Assembly: GCF_030409325.1 (NCBI RefSeq)
Contig: NZ_JAUFPR010000003.1
Span: forward strand, 1 to 64,000
Direction of reading: 5' to 3'
Length of the DNA stretch: 64,000 bases
Source of the DNA: Mucilaginibacter aquaedulcis
Lineage (GTDB): Bacteria > Bacteroidota > Bacteroidia > Sphingobacteriales > Sphingobacteriaceae
A model generated the notes under the pieces. That model searched no databases, was not told the DNA's origin, and worked only from the letters and a program-made list of their open reading frames with translations. Position 1 is the stretch's first letter. Each line of letters opens with the position of its first letter. Shown piece by piece: positions 44,160 to 53,508 of this stretch. Position numbers and translations under genes: made by a program.

Positions 44160-44409
44160 GATTTAACCTTTTTAATTATCAATCATTTAAAGGGGTGCAA
44201 ATATGTGCCAAAATCACCTTTTTGTCAAGTATGATTATATCATATAAATAGTATCTTTTATGATACAAATCAACAAAAAATATTTCCACGGTCAGGATTT
44301 TTAAGCATCGTTCAAAAGATTCAAAATTTCATTATTTCCATAAAATTTACATTTTCAAAAAAATAGTCCAAAAAAAGCTGACAATTAAATGACACTTCAA
44401 ATGAAACAT

Positions 44410-44439
44410 AAAAGGGATGATCTTTTGATCATCCCTTTT
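44410..44439 (-). terminator. Acyl-CoA dehydrogenase terminator
   Basis: A perfect 13-bp stem AAAAGGGATGATC (44410-44422) with its complement (44427-44439) and a TTTT loop, 25 bases after the stop codon. Confidence 0.92.
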
Positions 44440-44463
44440 ATTTAAACTGAATAAATTAAAATA

Positions 44464-45639
44464 TCAGCCTTTCAGCACTTCCCTGCTGATCACTATTTTT
44501 TGAATTTCGCTTGTACCTTCTCCTATGGTGCATAATTTGGCATCACGGTAGTATTTTTCAACCGGAAAATCTTTGGTGTAACCGTAGCCGCCAAAGATCT
44601 GTACAGCCTCATTGGCAACCTTAACCGCAACTTCTGATGCGTAATATTTAGCCATAGCTGCCTGCTTGGTTACAGGCAAATGTCTTGTTTTCAAATCGGC
44701 GGCTTGCATTACCAGTAGCTCTGCAGCTTCAATTTCGGTAGCCATATCGGCCAATTTGAAGGATATTCCCTGAAAATTACTGATGGGCTGCCCAAATTGT
44801 TTACGTTCTTTTGAATAGGCTACCGCGGCATCAAAAGCCCCCTTCGCTATCCCTAATGATAACGCGGCGATAGAGATACGCCCACCATCCAATACAGTCA
44901 TGGCCTGTTTAAAGCCTTCACCCTCTTTACCTAACAGGTTTTCTTTAGGCACATGGCAATCATCAAATATCAACTCTGTAGTTTCTGATGCGCGCATACC
45001 CATTTTGTTTTCCTTTTTGCCATGGGTAAAACCGGGTGTGCCTTTTTCAATAACAAGCGCCGAGATACCATGCGAATCGCCTTTAGCTCCGGTGCGCACC
45101 ATTACCACGGCCACATCGCCTGATTTGCCATGGGTTATAAAATTTTTTGAACCGTTCACCACGTAATGATCCCCATCCAGCACCGCGGTGGTTCTCATCC
45201 CCAACGCATCCGACCCGGTGTTTGATTCTGTAAGCCCCCACGCACCCAGCCACTCGGCGGTAGCCAGTTTGGGAAGCCACTTGTGTTTTTGCTCTTCGCT
45301 GCCAAAGGCCAGTATATGCCCGGTACATAAAGAGTTATGCGCCGCCAATGATAGGCCAATTGATCCGCACACTCTTGCTATTTCAGAAATTACGGTTACA
45401 TATTCGGCATAGCCAAAGCCCGAGCCGCCGTACTGTTCAGGTACTACTACGCCCATCATACCCAGCTCGCCCAGTTGCTTAAACAACTCAGCCGGAAAAT
45501 GCTGAGCCTCATCCCACTCCATTACATACGGTTTAATATTTTTTTCGGCAAAATCCCTGGCCATCTGGCCCACCATTCGCTGGTTATCATTAATAGAAAA
45601 ATCGAACCCGGCAGGGGTATCAGTCAGTAATGAACTCAT
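44464..45639 (-). CDS. Acyl-CoA dehydrogenase
   Basis: FAD enzyme for alpha,beta-dehydrogenation of acyl-CoA in fatty-acid or branched-chain amino-acid breakdown; 391 residues, standard for the family. Visible are the FAD-binding WGLTESNTGSDA, the K-M-G-x-R-x-S-E segment (NKMGMRASETTE), GGYGYTKDFPVEKYYRDAK and the C-terminal GEGTSEIQK with the catalytic glutamate position. Chain-length preference cannot be read. It is a single gene with its own terminator. Confidence 0.95.
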   Translation of the reverse strand: MSSLLTDTPAGFDFSINDNQRMVGQMARDFAEKNIKPYVMEWDEAQHFPAELFKQLGELGMMGVVVPEQYGGSGFGYAEYVTVISEIARVCGSIGLSLAAHNSLCTGHILAFGSEEQKHKWLPKLATAEWLGAWGLTESNTGSDALGMRTTAVLDGDHYVVNGSKNFITHGKSGDVAVVMVRTGAKGDSHGISALVIEKGTPGFTHGKKENKMGMRASETTELIFDDCHVPKENLLGKEGEGFKQAMTVLDGGRISIAALSLGIAKGAFDAAVAYSKERKQFGQPISNFQGISFKLADMATEIEAAELLVMQAADLKTRHLPVTKQAAMAKYYASEVAVKVANEAVQIFGGYGYTKDFPVEKYYRDAKLCTIGEGTSEIQKIVISREVLKG

Positions 45640-45812
45640 ATTTTAATAATTGGTTATCACAAAGTAACGGATTAATTATCAGCTTAGTTTCATGCACATT
45701 AGCTGCAAAAAGAAGTACAAATTGGTATCCGGTACAAATTATAGGTTTAGTTAATTTAAACCCGATAATCATATCCTTACTTCGCCGAAAATTTATTTTC
45801 AATAACCGTGCC

Positions 45813-46775
45813 TTACCTGACAGTCGCGGTAACCAAATCGGTTGTAATCGCATTATCTGGCCGTTTTTCGATATTTAAAAGCAGGCTGTCAATTTCATGG
45901 GTAAGCTTATTAGCGCCCACATTATCAAGGTGGTCGGCATCATAAAAATCAGTTTGGGCAAAAGAATCCTCACGAAGCAGATTATAGTAAAATACGTTGC
46001 TGTATTGCTTACTCACACTGTTAAGGATATTTATGGTACTATTCAGTTGCCGGGCATTGAGGTTTTGGATATAGCTTTTGTAAGCCGGCGATGTATACAA
46101 CAGCACCTTAAGGTGATTTTTTACGGCATATTTAATTATAGCACCTAAAATAGCCGCATTTTCGCCGAAACAACCTTGTTGTATAAGCAGGTGCCGTTGC
46201 GCTGCCAGCTTACCTGTGCTTTGCAAATCTTTCCTTTTTTGCAGGGTATACTCGGTGCCCCAACCCAGTTTTGAGCATAACACCGCCGGGTCATGATTAA
46301 AATATGCAGATTTAATACGGCTGATATTGAGTAAAAGCTTGTTGCTCAACATCTCGCTGTGATCAGTATAATGGCTGCTATGAATGCCATAATAAATCTG
46401 GTAATCCTTAACCCTCCAGCTTTCTACGCTGTTCTCAATTTTGCCATATAACGAAAAATAATCGACAGGTAGCACTATAAATTTCAGGTGATGCCAGTTA
46501 TGATCATACTTTTGAATGATCTGCCAATCATAATATAACGATTGGCCAACATAGGCGGCATTAAAGCTATTGTATTTCATAAGCCCGGGATTGAGGCCAT
46601 AATAAGCATGTGACGAACCCAGAATAAGTACCTTAATATCATTGGAGTGATGATCAAGATAGCTGCATTTATATTGATAATCATTAGGGATCTTCCGTAA
46701 CAGCTCTTCCATTACAATAGCCATTATTACTATTGGCGATATAAACAGCATCACTTTGAGGATAAACTTTTTCAT
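45813..46775 (-). CDS. SGNH-hydrolase-like partner of the MBOAT acyltransferase
   Basis: A 320-residue membrane-anchored protein with one N-terminal hydrophobic segment (FILKVMLFISPIVIMAIVM). It then shows ILGSSHAYYGLNP, a GDS-like block with the nucleophile serine, and near the end YDADHLDNVGA, the D-x-x-H block of SGNH enzymes, as in AlgJ/AlgX and DltD-like partners. I use the ATG at 46775 (MKKFILKVML), two bases after the MBOAT stop, rather than the upstream start at 46859 that overlaps it. It probably transfers acyl groups to an extracytoplasmic polymer together with the MBOAT protein. Confidence 0.75.
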   Translation of the reverse strand: MKKFILKVMLFISPIVIMAIVMEELLRKIPNDYQYKCSYLDHHSNDIKVLILGSSHAYYGLNPGLMKYNSFNAAYVGQSLYYDWQIIQKYDHNWHHLKFIVLPVDYFSLYGKIENSVESWRVKDYQIYYGIHSSHYTDHSEMLSNKLLLNISRIKSAYFNHDPAVLCSKLGWGTEYTLQKRKDLQSTGKLAAQRHLLIQQGCFGENAAILGAIIKYAVKNHLKVLLYTSPAYKSYIQNLNARQLNSTINILNSVSKQYSNVFYYNLLREDSFAQTDFYDADHLDNVGANKLTHEIDSLLLNIEKRPDNAITTDLVTATVR

Positions 46776-46777
46776 GG

Positions 46778-48214
46778 CTAAAACTGAAAGTAAATGAATT
46801 GCTGCTCGGCCCCGGTATAATACCAGATGCAAAATATCATGGCGTAATAAAATGACCATCGTACAAATTTCGGGAACGCGATATTGGGGCTACCTAAGGC
46901 ATAAGGATACTCCCGTCCTAACCATTCCATCACTATAAAGAAACATATAAGTACTGTGAGTGGGATATTAAACTTAACCGGGTTGCTCAGAAAAGGATTC
47001 GTAAATATTTCTGCAATGTACCTCAGCGCCGTCCTTACACCTGCCGCCCGGAAAAATATCCAGGCAAAAACAGTAAGACCAAACGTTAAAACTATACTGA
47101 TAAACTCCCGCAAGGTTGGGAATAACCGTCCCTGGGCTACAATTTCAAGGTTAGTCCGGTTTCTGTTAAGTAGTAGCAGCGGTAAAAAATAGATGGCATT
47201 GAGGCAGCCCCATATAATATAGGTCCAGTTGGGGCCATGCCAAAAACCGCTTACCAGGAAAATGATAAACGTATTCCTGACCCTGATCCATAAACCTCCC
47301 TTGCTGCCCCCAAGAGGTATATACAAGTAATCCTTAAACCAGGACGAAAGCGAAATATGCCACCTGCGCCAAAACTCGGCAATATCCCTTGAAAAATATG
47401 GGTAGGCAAAGTTTCTTAACAGCTCAATACCCAGCAGGCGGGCCACACCCAATGCAATATCTGAATAGCCCGAAAAATCACAGTAAATTTGAAAGGCGAA
47501 TAATACGGCTGCAGCGATATGCTCGCTGCCTGAAAATTGCGCCGAATGATTAAATACCAGGTTCACATAACTGGAGCACTGATCGGCAATAACTATCTTT
47601 TTAAACAATCCCCACAAAATTTGCCGCAGCCCATCAATCGCTTTTGTGTAGTCGAAAACACGTTCCTTTTTAATTTGTGGTAAAAGGTGCGTGGCACGTT
47701 CAATAGGCCCGGCCACCAGCAATGGAAAAAAACTTACAAATACGGAGTAATCAACAAAGTTCAGTTCGGGTTTTATCCTCTCTTTATAAATATCAATCAC
47801 GTATGACAGGCCGTGGAAGGTATAAAATGAGATACCTATGGGCAATATCACCTTTATGGTAAAAGGATCAACCCGGAAACCGAGCTGGGAGGCCGCCTGT
47901 GCAAAGGATAAAGAGAAAAAGTTATAGTATTTAAAGAAAGTCAAAAAGCCCAGGTTTACCGTTATGCTTATCCAAAGCCATAGTTTTTTATAATTATTAT
48001 TGCGGGCGCCTGCTATTCTTATACCGGTATAATAATCAAGTAGCGTTGAAAAAATAAGCAGGAACAGGAAACGGTAATCCCAGCAGGCATAAAAGAAATA
48101 GCTGGCTGCAAGCAGTAATATATTTTGCGCCTTTAAACTCCTGTTGGTAACAAACCAGTACAATACAAAAACTACGGGCAAAAAAAGTGCGAAATTGATG
48201 GAGTTAAACAACAT
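46778..48214 (-). CDS. MBOAT-family O-acyltransferase (AlgI/DltB type)
   Basis: A 478-residue polytopic membrane protein starting MLFNSINFALFLPVVFVLYWFV, the usual start of AlgI-like proteins. FWRRWHISLSSWFKDYLYIPLGGS and FLVSGFWHGPNWTYIIWG with the invariant histidine are clear family signatures. It would move acyl groups (often acetyl) across the membrane for O-acylation of a surface polymer. The next gene encodes the SGNH partner. It lies some 24 kb from the capsule locus, so its acceptor is unknown. Confidence 0.92.
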   Translation of the reverse strand: MLFNSINFALFLPVVFVLYWFVTNRSLKAQNILLLAASYFFYACWDYRFLFLLIFSTLLDYYTGIRIAGARNNNYKKLWLWISITVNLGFLTFFKYYNFFSLSFAQAASQLGFRVDPFTIKVILPIGISFYTFHGLSYVIDIYKERIKPELNFVDYSVFVSFFPLLVAGPIERATHLLPQIKKERVFDYTKAIDGLRQILWGLFKKIVIADQCSSYVNLVFNHSAQFSGSEHIAAAVLFAFQIYCDFSGYSDIALGVARLLGIELLRNFAYPYFSRDIAEFWRRWHISLSSWFKDYLYIPLGGSKGGLWIRVRNTFIIFLVSGFWHGPNWTYIIWGCLNAIYFLPLLLLNRNRTNLEIVAQGRLFPTLREFISIVLTFGLTVFAWIFFRAAGVRTALRYIAEIFTNPFLSNPVKFNIPLTVLICFFIVMEWLGREYPYALGSPNIAFPKFVRWSFYYAMIFCIWYYTGAEQQFIYFQF

Positions 48215-48380
48215 ACGGATCAATTAAAAACAACGATGTGGTTTTTAGGCGTGGTAATAATTCCGGTTTAAATTGGGCCTGTTAAATGTAATGCTATGGT
48301 AAGCCTTGAAAAATGATGCTCGTCACATTTACAATTATTGCATACTGCTCAGCAAATAAGCCCGCTTTCGCTGTGTATTA

Positions 48381-48432
48381 CTGTAAACAATTTGTTTATG
48401 TAGTTTAAATATTATTCTTATATTGTTTACAG
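48381..48432. promoter_or_regulatory. Inverted repeat CTGTAAACAAT upstream of the histidine kinase
   Basis: CTGTAAACAAT (48381-48391) and ATTGTTTACAG (48422-48432) are exact reverse complements, with centres 41 bases apart, ending 30 bases before the kinase start. It looks like a pair of binding sites for one regulator in the divergent gap between the kinase and the MBOAT operon. Confidence 0.6.
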
Positions 48433-48461
48433 GTAGTGAATGAATAAAACGAACGGATGCA

Positions 48462-49562
48462 ATGGATGGATTTTTAAAAGAAGCCAACGCTTTAACCAAA
48501 AGTGATGCTTTTAACCTCGAGCTTTTTTTTGATCTTTCTGCCGACCTGTTGTGTATAACCGGGTACGATGGCTATTTTAAAAAGATCAACCCCATTGTTT
48601 CAAAAACCTTAGGGTACACGAATGAAGAACTGTATTCGAGCCTGGTTAGTTCGTTCATCCACCCTGATGATAGGAATATTACCGCCCGAAACCGCGAAAA
48701 CCTGCTAAAGAATGAGCCTCTGCTAAATTTTGAAAACCGCTATGTAACTAAAAGCGGTGAGATAGTTTGGTTATCATGGACCTCCATGCCGGTTGAACAG
48801 GAGCAGGTTGTATTTGCCATAGCTAAGAACATCACCCACAAAAAGAAGCTGGAAGAGGATAGAAATACCTTATTGGCCAACTTAACCAAAATCAACCGCG
48901 ATCTTAAACAGCTCACTTATACTACCTCGCATGATCTGCGCACACCTGTGAGTAACCTGATATCAGTTTTTAATTTGCTGGATGTATCAAAGATCGATGA
49001 TGGCGAAACGCTTGAATTTATCAACATACTGAAATCGGCTACGGAAAATCTGAAGGAAACCCTAAATAAGTATGTAGACGACCTGATCAGTAAGGATGCC
49101 TCAAACGTGGAGATTGAAACGCTTAATCTTCATGGTTGCCTCCGATCCGTAAAGCAATCGTTAAGTTCGCTGGTATCAAATTCAAAAACGATCATCACGG
49201 CTGATTTTTCTGAAGTGAAAGAGATTAAGTTTAACAGAAACTATTTAGAAAGCATCCTGCTTAACCTCATCACCAATTCCATAAAATATGTTAAGGTTGG
49301 TGATGCGCCGGCCATCACTATTACTTCAAAAAACTTAAACGGCGTAAATCAGCTTATATTCCGCGATGAAGGGATGGGCTTCGATATAGAAAAAGTAAAA
49401 GACCGCATCTTCGGCCTTAACCAAAAATTTCACGAACATAGCGACAGTAAGGGTATTGGTCTTTATCTGGTACATAGCCACGTAACCAGTTTGGGCGGCC
49501 ACATCAGTATTGAAAGCAAAGTGAACGAGGGAACCATATTTGTGATCTCATTCAAGGATTGA
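48462..49562 (+). CDS. PAS-domain sensor histidine kinase
   Basis: A cytoplasmic 366-residue kinase without membrane segments. The PAS domain spans about residues 20-130 (LLCITGYDGYFKKINPIVSKTLGYT, then a PAC-like ENRYVTKSGEIVWLSW). The HisKA helix carries TSHDLRTPVSN with the phosphoacceptor His157. The ATPase domain shows the N box LLNLITNSIKY, G1 DEGMGFD and G2 SKGIGLYLV. No response regulator is encoded next to it, so it is an orphan. The signal is unknown. Confidence 0.92.
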   Translation: MDGFLKEANALTKSDAFNLELFFDLSADLLCITGYDGYFKKINPIVSKTLGYTNEELYSSLVSSFIHPDDRNITARNRENLLKNEPLLNFENRYVTKSGEIVWLSWTSMPVEQEQVVFAIAKNITHKKKLEEDRNTLLANLTKINRDLKQLTYTTSHDLRTPVSNLISVFNLLDVSKIDDGETLEFINILKSATENLKETLNKYVDDLISKDASNVEIETLNLHGCLRSVKQSLSSLVSNSKTIITADFSEVKEIKFNRNYLESILLNLITNSIKYVKVGDAPAITITSKNLNGVNQLIFRDEGMGFDIEKVKDRIFGLNQKFHEHSDSKGIGLYLVHSHVTSLGGHISIESKVNEGTIFVISFKD

Positions 49563-49571
49563 ATGAATTAA

Positions 49572-50164
49572 TTAGCCAATAATTATCTGACTCATGGCTT
49601 TTCTGCCTTGCGCAATCATCCTGATTCCTTGAGCGGCGGTGGCTATGGCACAGCCGGTACCTACAATACCAATAACTGCAAATACGGGGAGTTGCCGGTA
49701 AGTTAATAGTATGCCTGTAAAGCAATGATGCAAGTCCACACTCCCATGTAGTGATCAAACTTACGCTTGTATAAACATCCTAATGGGAAAAAGTGAAGGC
49801 CCACTATGAGCGCCACAACAGGTACAAAGTAGTTGAAATGATTACTATTGATGAGTGCATTGGCTGATAAAAAGATGGCCAGTCCTTCTAATCCAAAAAT
49901 GATCATAAACCATTTATCCTTCTTCTTTTCTTCTGCCGATTTTATCTCGGGCAAAACACCCGGTAAGGCTTTGGATACACCTACGAATTTAAAATAGTGG
50001 CTTACAAATACTAAAAGTATTGCTAAAAACACAATGCCAATTACCCAATAATCTCTTCCCCTAAGGTTGTACTCTGCCAAACCTATCCACACTGCGGTAA
50101 AGATCGTCATCATGAAAAGGCCTCCTGCCATATCATCAAGGGATGCTTTTGAGGTAGTTGTCAT
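49572..50164 (-). pseudogene. Four-to-five-pass membrane protein with a one-base frameshift
   Basis: The minus strand encodes about 150 residues from 50164 (MTTTSKASLDDMAGGLFM) with four hydrophobic segments, stopping at 49703. Shifting back one base at about 49720, the reading continues as GILLTYRQLPVFAVIGIVGTG and then AIATAAQGIRMIAQ to a stop at 49572, a natural last membrane helix and tail. The total would be 197 residues and the gene would end 10 bases from the convergent kinase. So the gene probably lost one base, or the sequence has an error, or the frame shifts during translation. I do not recognise the family. Confidence 0.65.
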
Positions 50165-50185
50165 TGTTATCTTTTATGCAATTTT

Positions 50186-50713
50186 TTAATAACTGGCCAA
50201 TACCACCAACGTATCGCTTATAGGTGCAATCCGCTCACGGCCTTTTAAAAAACCAAGCTCTACTACGAACGAAAAACCGGCTATTTCGCATCCCATTTCT
50301 TTGATCAGTTCACTTGCGGCAGTAACTGTACCACCGGTAGCCAGCAAGTCGTCATGGATCAGTACATGTTGCCCTGGTTCAAAAGCATCGGTATGGCACT
50401 CAATAACAGCAGTACCATACTCCAACTCGTATGATTTTTGTTTAATAGTATAAGGAAGCTTGCCTGCTTTGCGTATAGGAACAAAAGGTACACCCAATTT
50501 GGTAGCGAGCGAAAGGCCGAATAAAAATCCCCGGCTTTCGATACCGGCAATTACATCAATGCGTGTACCTTTTAACTGCTCAACAAAAGCGTTAACAATG
50601 TTATCGCACAAAACCGGATCTTTCAGTATGGGAGTAATATCTTTAAAAACAATTCCGGGTTTGGGGAAGTCCGGAATATCGCGAATAGCGTTCTTTATTT
50701 GCTGGGTTATCAT
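50186..50713 (-). CDS. apt: Adenine phosphoribosyltransferase
   Basis: Purine salvage enzyme making AMP from adenine and PRPP; 175 residues. IPDFPKPGIVFKDITPIL at the start, GIESRGFLFG and the PRPP-binding loop VLIHDDLLATGGT are all intact. Its start overlaps the end of the helix-hairpin-helix gene by four bases (ATGA), so the two are translationally coupled. Confidence 0.97.
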   Translation of the reverse strand: MITQQIKNAIRDIPDFPKPGIVFKDITPILKDPVLCDNIVNAFVEQLKGTRIDVIAGIESRGFLFGLSLATKLGVPFVPIRKAGKLPYTIKQKSYELEYGTAVIECHTDAFEPGQHVLIHDDLLATGGTVTAASELIKEMGCEIAGFSFVVELGFLKGRERIAPISDTLVVLASY

Positions 50714-51567
50714 TTGAAAACTAAATATGGCCCAATTTTACGCAAAATTCCGTCATCAAGTATGGCAATATTCTTCATATCATCAATTGACTCATAATCG
50801 CCGTGCTCATTGTGATACTCCAATATGGCGTTCATCTGCTTAAAACTCAAATATGGGTAACGTCTCAACTGGTTAAATGTGACATTATTAACATTTACTT
50901 TGCTGATGGTTTTATTATTCACGGCAATGCCATTTTTGATCTCATTGTATTTGGTATCATCAATCCCGAATACCTCTTTAAGCTGTTCTTTGCTGTAAAA
51001 CCCACCCAGGCGTTCCCGGTACCTGATAATGCGCATGGCAAACGCGGGGCCTATTCCCCTGATACGGGTTAACCTGGCCGAATCGGCACTGTTTATTTCA
51101 ATGATCTCGCCCGGGGCGGCTTTTTGGTAGCTTGCCGGGAGGTTAATGTAGGGTTCCAACCGGGCGTAATCATCAAGCGAAATGGAGTAGATCTTTTTCA
51201 CATCGGCTTTGGAATAAAACCTGCCGCCCTTGGCCTCATAGTTTTTGATCACCTTCACCTGGCCTTCACTCAAACCCAGCTTGTACCATTCGGTTTCAGG
51301 TAAATTATTGGGATTAAAACTAAACAGTGTGGTATTTGCAGGTCTGTTACCATTGCTTGTATAACTGTTGGCCAGGCTCGCTTTTTTACCCTGGTTTAAC
51401 AGTGCAACGGCTTTATCAAACTCATTAAAATTTATTATATTATCTTTGCTGCTTATTTGATAAACGTAAGGTGCTGCTAAAACCAATGCAATTAAAATAA
51501 TAAACACTACTATTCCGTTCCATTCTTTTTTAGTTAGTGACAGGTAGGTTTTTATACGGGCCTTCAT
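50710..51567 (-). CDS. Helix-hairpin-helix protein with N-terminal membrane anchor
   Basis: A 285-residue protein with one membrane segment near the N-terminus (IVVFIILIALVLAAPYVYQI) and repeated helix-hairpin-helix motifs: SADSARLTRIRGIGPAFAMRIIRYRERLGG, NVNNVTFNQLRRYPYLSFKQMNAI and the end block. This is the ComEA-like arrangement common in Bacteroidota, suggesting binding of DNA outside the cytoplasm, possibly for uptake. Direct evidence of competence is absent in the window. It is coupled to apt by overlap. Confidence 0.82.
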   Translation of the reverse strand: MKARIKTYLSLTKKEWNGIVVFIILIALVLAAPYVYQISSKDNIINFNEFDKAVALLNQGKKASLANSYTSNGNRPANTTLFSFNPNNLPETEWYKLGLSEGQVKVIKNYEAKGGRFYSKADVKKIYSISLDDYARLEPYINLPASYQKAAPGEIIEINSADSARLTRIRGIGPAFAMRIIRYRERLGGFYSKEQLKEVFGIDDTKYNEIKNGIAVNNKTISKVNVNNVTFNQLRRYPYLSFKQMNAILEYHNEHGDYESIDDMKNIAILDDGILRKIGPYLVFK

Positions 51568-51644
51568 TACAGGTTTATCAATTGTTAAAATAAAGAAATT
51601 TTCAGGATATTTATAAGTTAATTAAAACACGCCCTTTATAAAAA

Positions 51645-53399
51645 ATGAAAGTAATAACCACCGAAGAGTTTGCCAAAGCCACCAAACTGGATAAGTTGAA
51701 AATGCCGGGCCTGGCCGCTTTATTGATGGAGCTAATGAAAATTAACCAGGTTAATGACCTTTTTGCACAAGCGCAACCCAAACAGGGTATTGAGTTTATT
51801 GATGCTATTTTAGAAGGTTGCGGTATTGATATTGAATTTGATGAGCGCGAGCTAAGGAACATACCCAAAACAGGCGCCTTTGTGGCCATTGCCAACCACC
51901 CATATGGTGGTATTGAGGGCATGGTACTTTTAAAGATGCTGCTGATGGCAAGGCCCGATGCCAAGCTGATGGCCAACTTCCTGCTAAAAAAGATCCCTAA
52001 CCTGAGCGACTTTTTTATTGCGGTTAACCCTTTTGAAAACGTAGAGCATTCATCAAGCATCAGCGGTTTAAAAAACACGCTTGAGCTTTTAAATAATGGT
52101 ACACCAATAGGCATTTTCCCTGCCGGTGAGGTTTCAACCTTTAAGGTTGAGCAAAAACAAGTAACCGATCGCCTATGGCACCCCGTAGTTGGTAAAATAA
52201 TAGCCAAGGCAAAAGTACCGGTTGTTCCTATCTACTTCCATGGTAATAATGGCTTGCTGTTTAACCTGCTGAGCCTTATACACCCGGCCCTGCGTACAGC
52301 CAAACTCCCGTCTGAACTGTTTAACAAGCATGGCCATACCATTAAACTGCGTATTGGCAAGGCTATAAATGTTGAGGATATCCCTGATCATAACAACAGC
52401 GCCAAGCTGCTTAACTTTTTACGTGCCCGTACCTATGCACTGGGTACCGGATTGGAGGAAGAAAAGAAATTATTTAGCCCGAGGAATTTATTTAAGATAA
52501 AGCGCCTGCCCGAAGCTGTAGCCACTGAAATGGACAAGGCCGTATTGGAAAAAGAAATAGAGCCGCTTCGTGAAAACTATAAGGTGTGGACAGAGAAGAA
52601 TTACGAAGTCTTCATCGTTCCTACCTCGGTTATTCCGAATGTGATTAGGGAGATCGGTCGCCTGCGCGAGGTAACTTTCCGGGAAGTTGGCGAAGGTACC
52701 AACAAAAGTATCGACCTTGATGAGTACGATATTTACTACAACCACTTGTTCATTTGGGATTTTGAAGCTAAAATGATCGTAGGCGCCTACCGCATTGGTT
52801 TGGGCGATGAGATATTTTACAGCGTAGGCAAAAAAGGTTTCTATATCACCGAGCTGTTTAAACTCAAAACACAGTTTACACCTGTACTGCGCAAAAGTTT
52901 AGAGCTTGGCCGTTCATGGATCCGTAAAGAATACCAAACCAAACCGCTTCCACTATTTTTACTGTGGAAAGGTATTTTAAAATTCCTGATAGATAATCCA
53001 CGTTACCGTTACCTGATTGGCCCCGTAAGTATCAGCAATTCGTTCTCTAAATTCTCTAAATCGCTTATTGTTGATTACATCAATCGTAACCACTTTGATC
53101 ATGAGATGGCGCAGTACGTTAAGCCACGCAAAAAATTCAAGGTTGATTTTGCCAAGATAGATACCGACCTGCTGATGGCCGGCGAAGATTCATTTAAAGG
53201 GCTCGACAACCTGATATCGGAAGTGGAAACCCGCAACATGAAAGTGCCAGTATTGCTGCGCCAATACATTGCCCTTAACGCCAAGATCATCAGCTTTAAC
53301 ATCGACCCTAAATTTGCTGATTGTTTGGATGGTTTCCTGGTGCTTGACCTGGAAAAAGTGCCGCAGGATATACTGGAAAAACTGGGCAAAAATTTATAA
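51645..53399 (+). CDS. Bifunctional ornithine-lipid synthase-like acyltransferase (OlsF type)
   Basis: A 584-residue two-domain protein. The N-terminal half is PlsC-like: FVAIANHPYGGIEGMVLL with the H-P-x4-E block, GIFPAGEVSTF and VPVVPIYFHGNNG. The C-terminal half is an OlsB-type GNAT N-acyltransferase (YNHLFIWDFEAKMIVGAYRIGLG, FYITELFKL, LELGRSWIRKEYQ). This fusion matches OlsF of Flavobacterium and Serratia, which makes ornithine lipids by N- then O-acylation. It ends with a strong terminator. Specificity for ornithine over another amino acid is inferred from the family. Confidence 0.82.
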   Translation: MKVITTEEFAKATKLDKLKMPGLAALLMELMKINQVNDLFAQAQPKQGIEFIDAILEGCGIDIEFDERELRNIPKTGAFVAIANHPYGGIEGMVLLKMLLMARPDAKLMANFLLKKIPNLSDFFIAVNPFENVEHSSSISGLKNTLELLNNGTPIGIFPAGEVSTFKVEQKQVTDRLWHPVVGKIIAKAKVPVVPIYFHGNNGLLFNLLSLIHPALRTAKLPSELFNKHGHTIKLRIGKAINVEDIPDHNNSAKLLNFLRARTYALGTGLEEEKKLFSPRNLFKIKRLPEAVATEMDKAVLEKEIEPLRENYKVWTEKNYEVFIVPTSVIPNVIREIGRLREVTFREVGEGTNKSIDLDEYDIYYNHLFIWDFEAKMIVGAYRIGLGDEIFYSVGKKGFYITELFKLKTQFTPVLRKSLELGRSWIRKEYQTKPLPLFLLWKGILKFLIDNPRYRYLIGPVSISNSFSKFSKSLIVDYINRNHFDHEMAQYVKPRKKFKVDFAKIDTDLLMAGEDSFKGLDNLISEVETRNMKVPVLLRQYIALNAKIISFNIDPKFADCLDGFLVLDLEKVPQDILEKLGKNL

Positions 53400-53417
53400 C
53401 AGTACAAAAAACAATAT

Positions 53418-53452
53418 AAAAAGCCTGCAAATCAAAAATTTGCAGGCTTTTT
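53418..53452. terminator. Bidirectional terminator after the OlsF-like gene
   Basis: A perfect 15-bp stem AAAAAGCCTGCAAAT (53418-53432) with its complement (53438-53452) around CAAAA, between the convergent OlsF-like and ABC-F genes. Confidence 0.93.
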
Positions 53453-53508
53453 GGTATCATATATACAGGTAACAAAAGGAAGTACCGTTCCGGTTCTCCC
53501 CTCGCTAT

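Larger units (their letters stand above)
43908..44463. other. Non-coding region between susC and the acyl-CoA dehydrogenase
   Basis: Contains the susC promoter, a plus-strand intrinsic terminator with no coding gene in front of it, three copies of CAGTTAAT (44086, 44101, 44110) and the acyl-CoA dehydrogenase terminator. The plus-strand terminator implies a small RNA in this gap. Confidence 0.6.

Noticed and set aside
46776..46859. N-terminal extension of the SGNH-like protein overlapping the MBOAT gene
   Set aside because: The extension reads as shadow of the MBOAT C-terminus; the ATG at 46775 gives a proper membrane anchor and a two-base gap.
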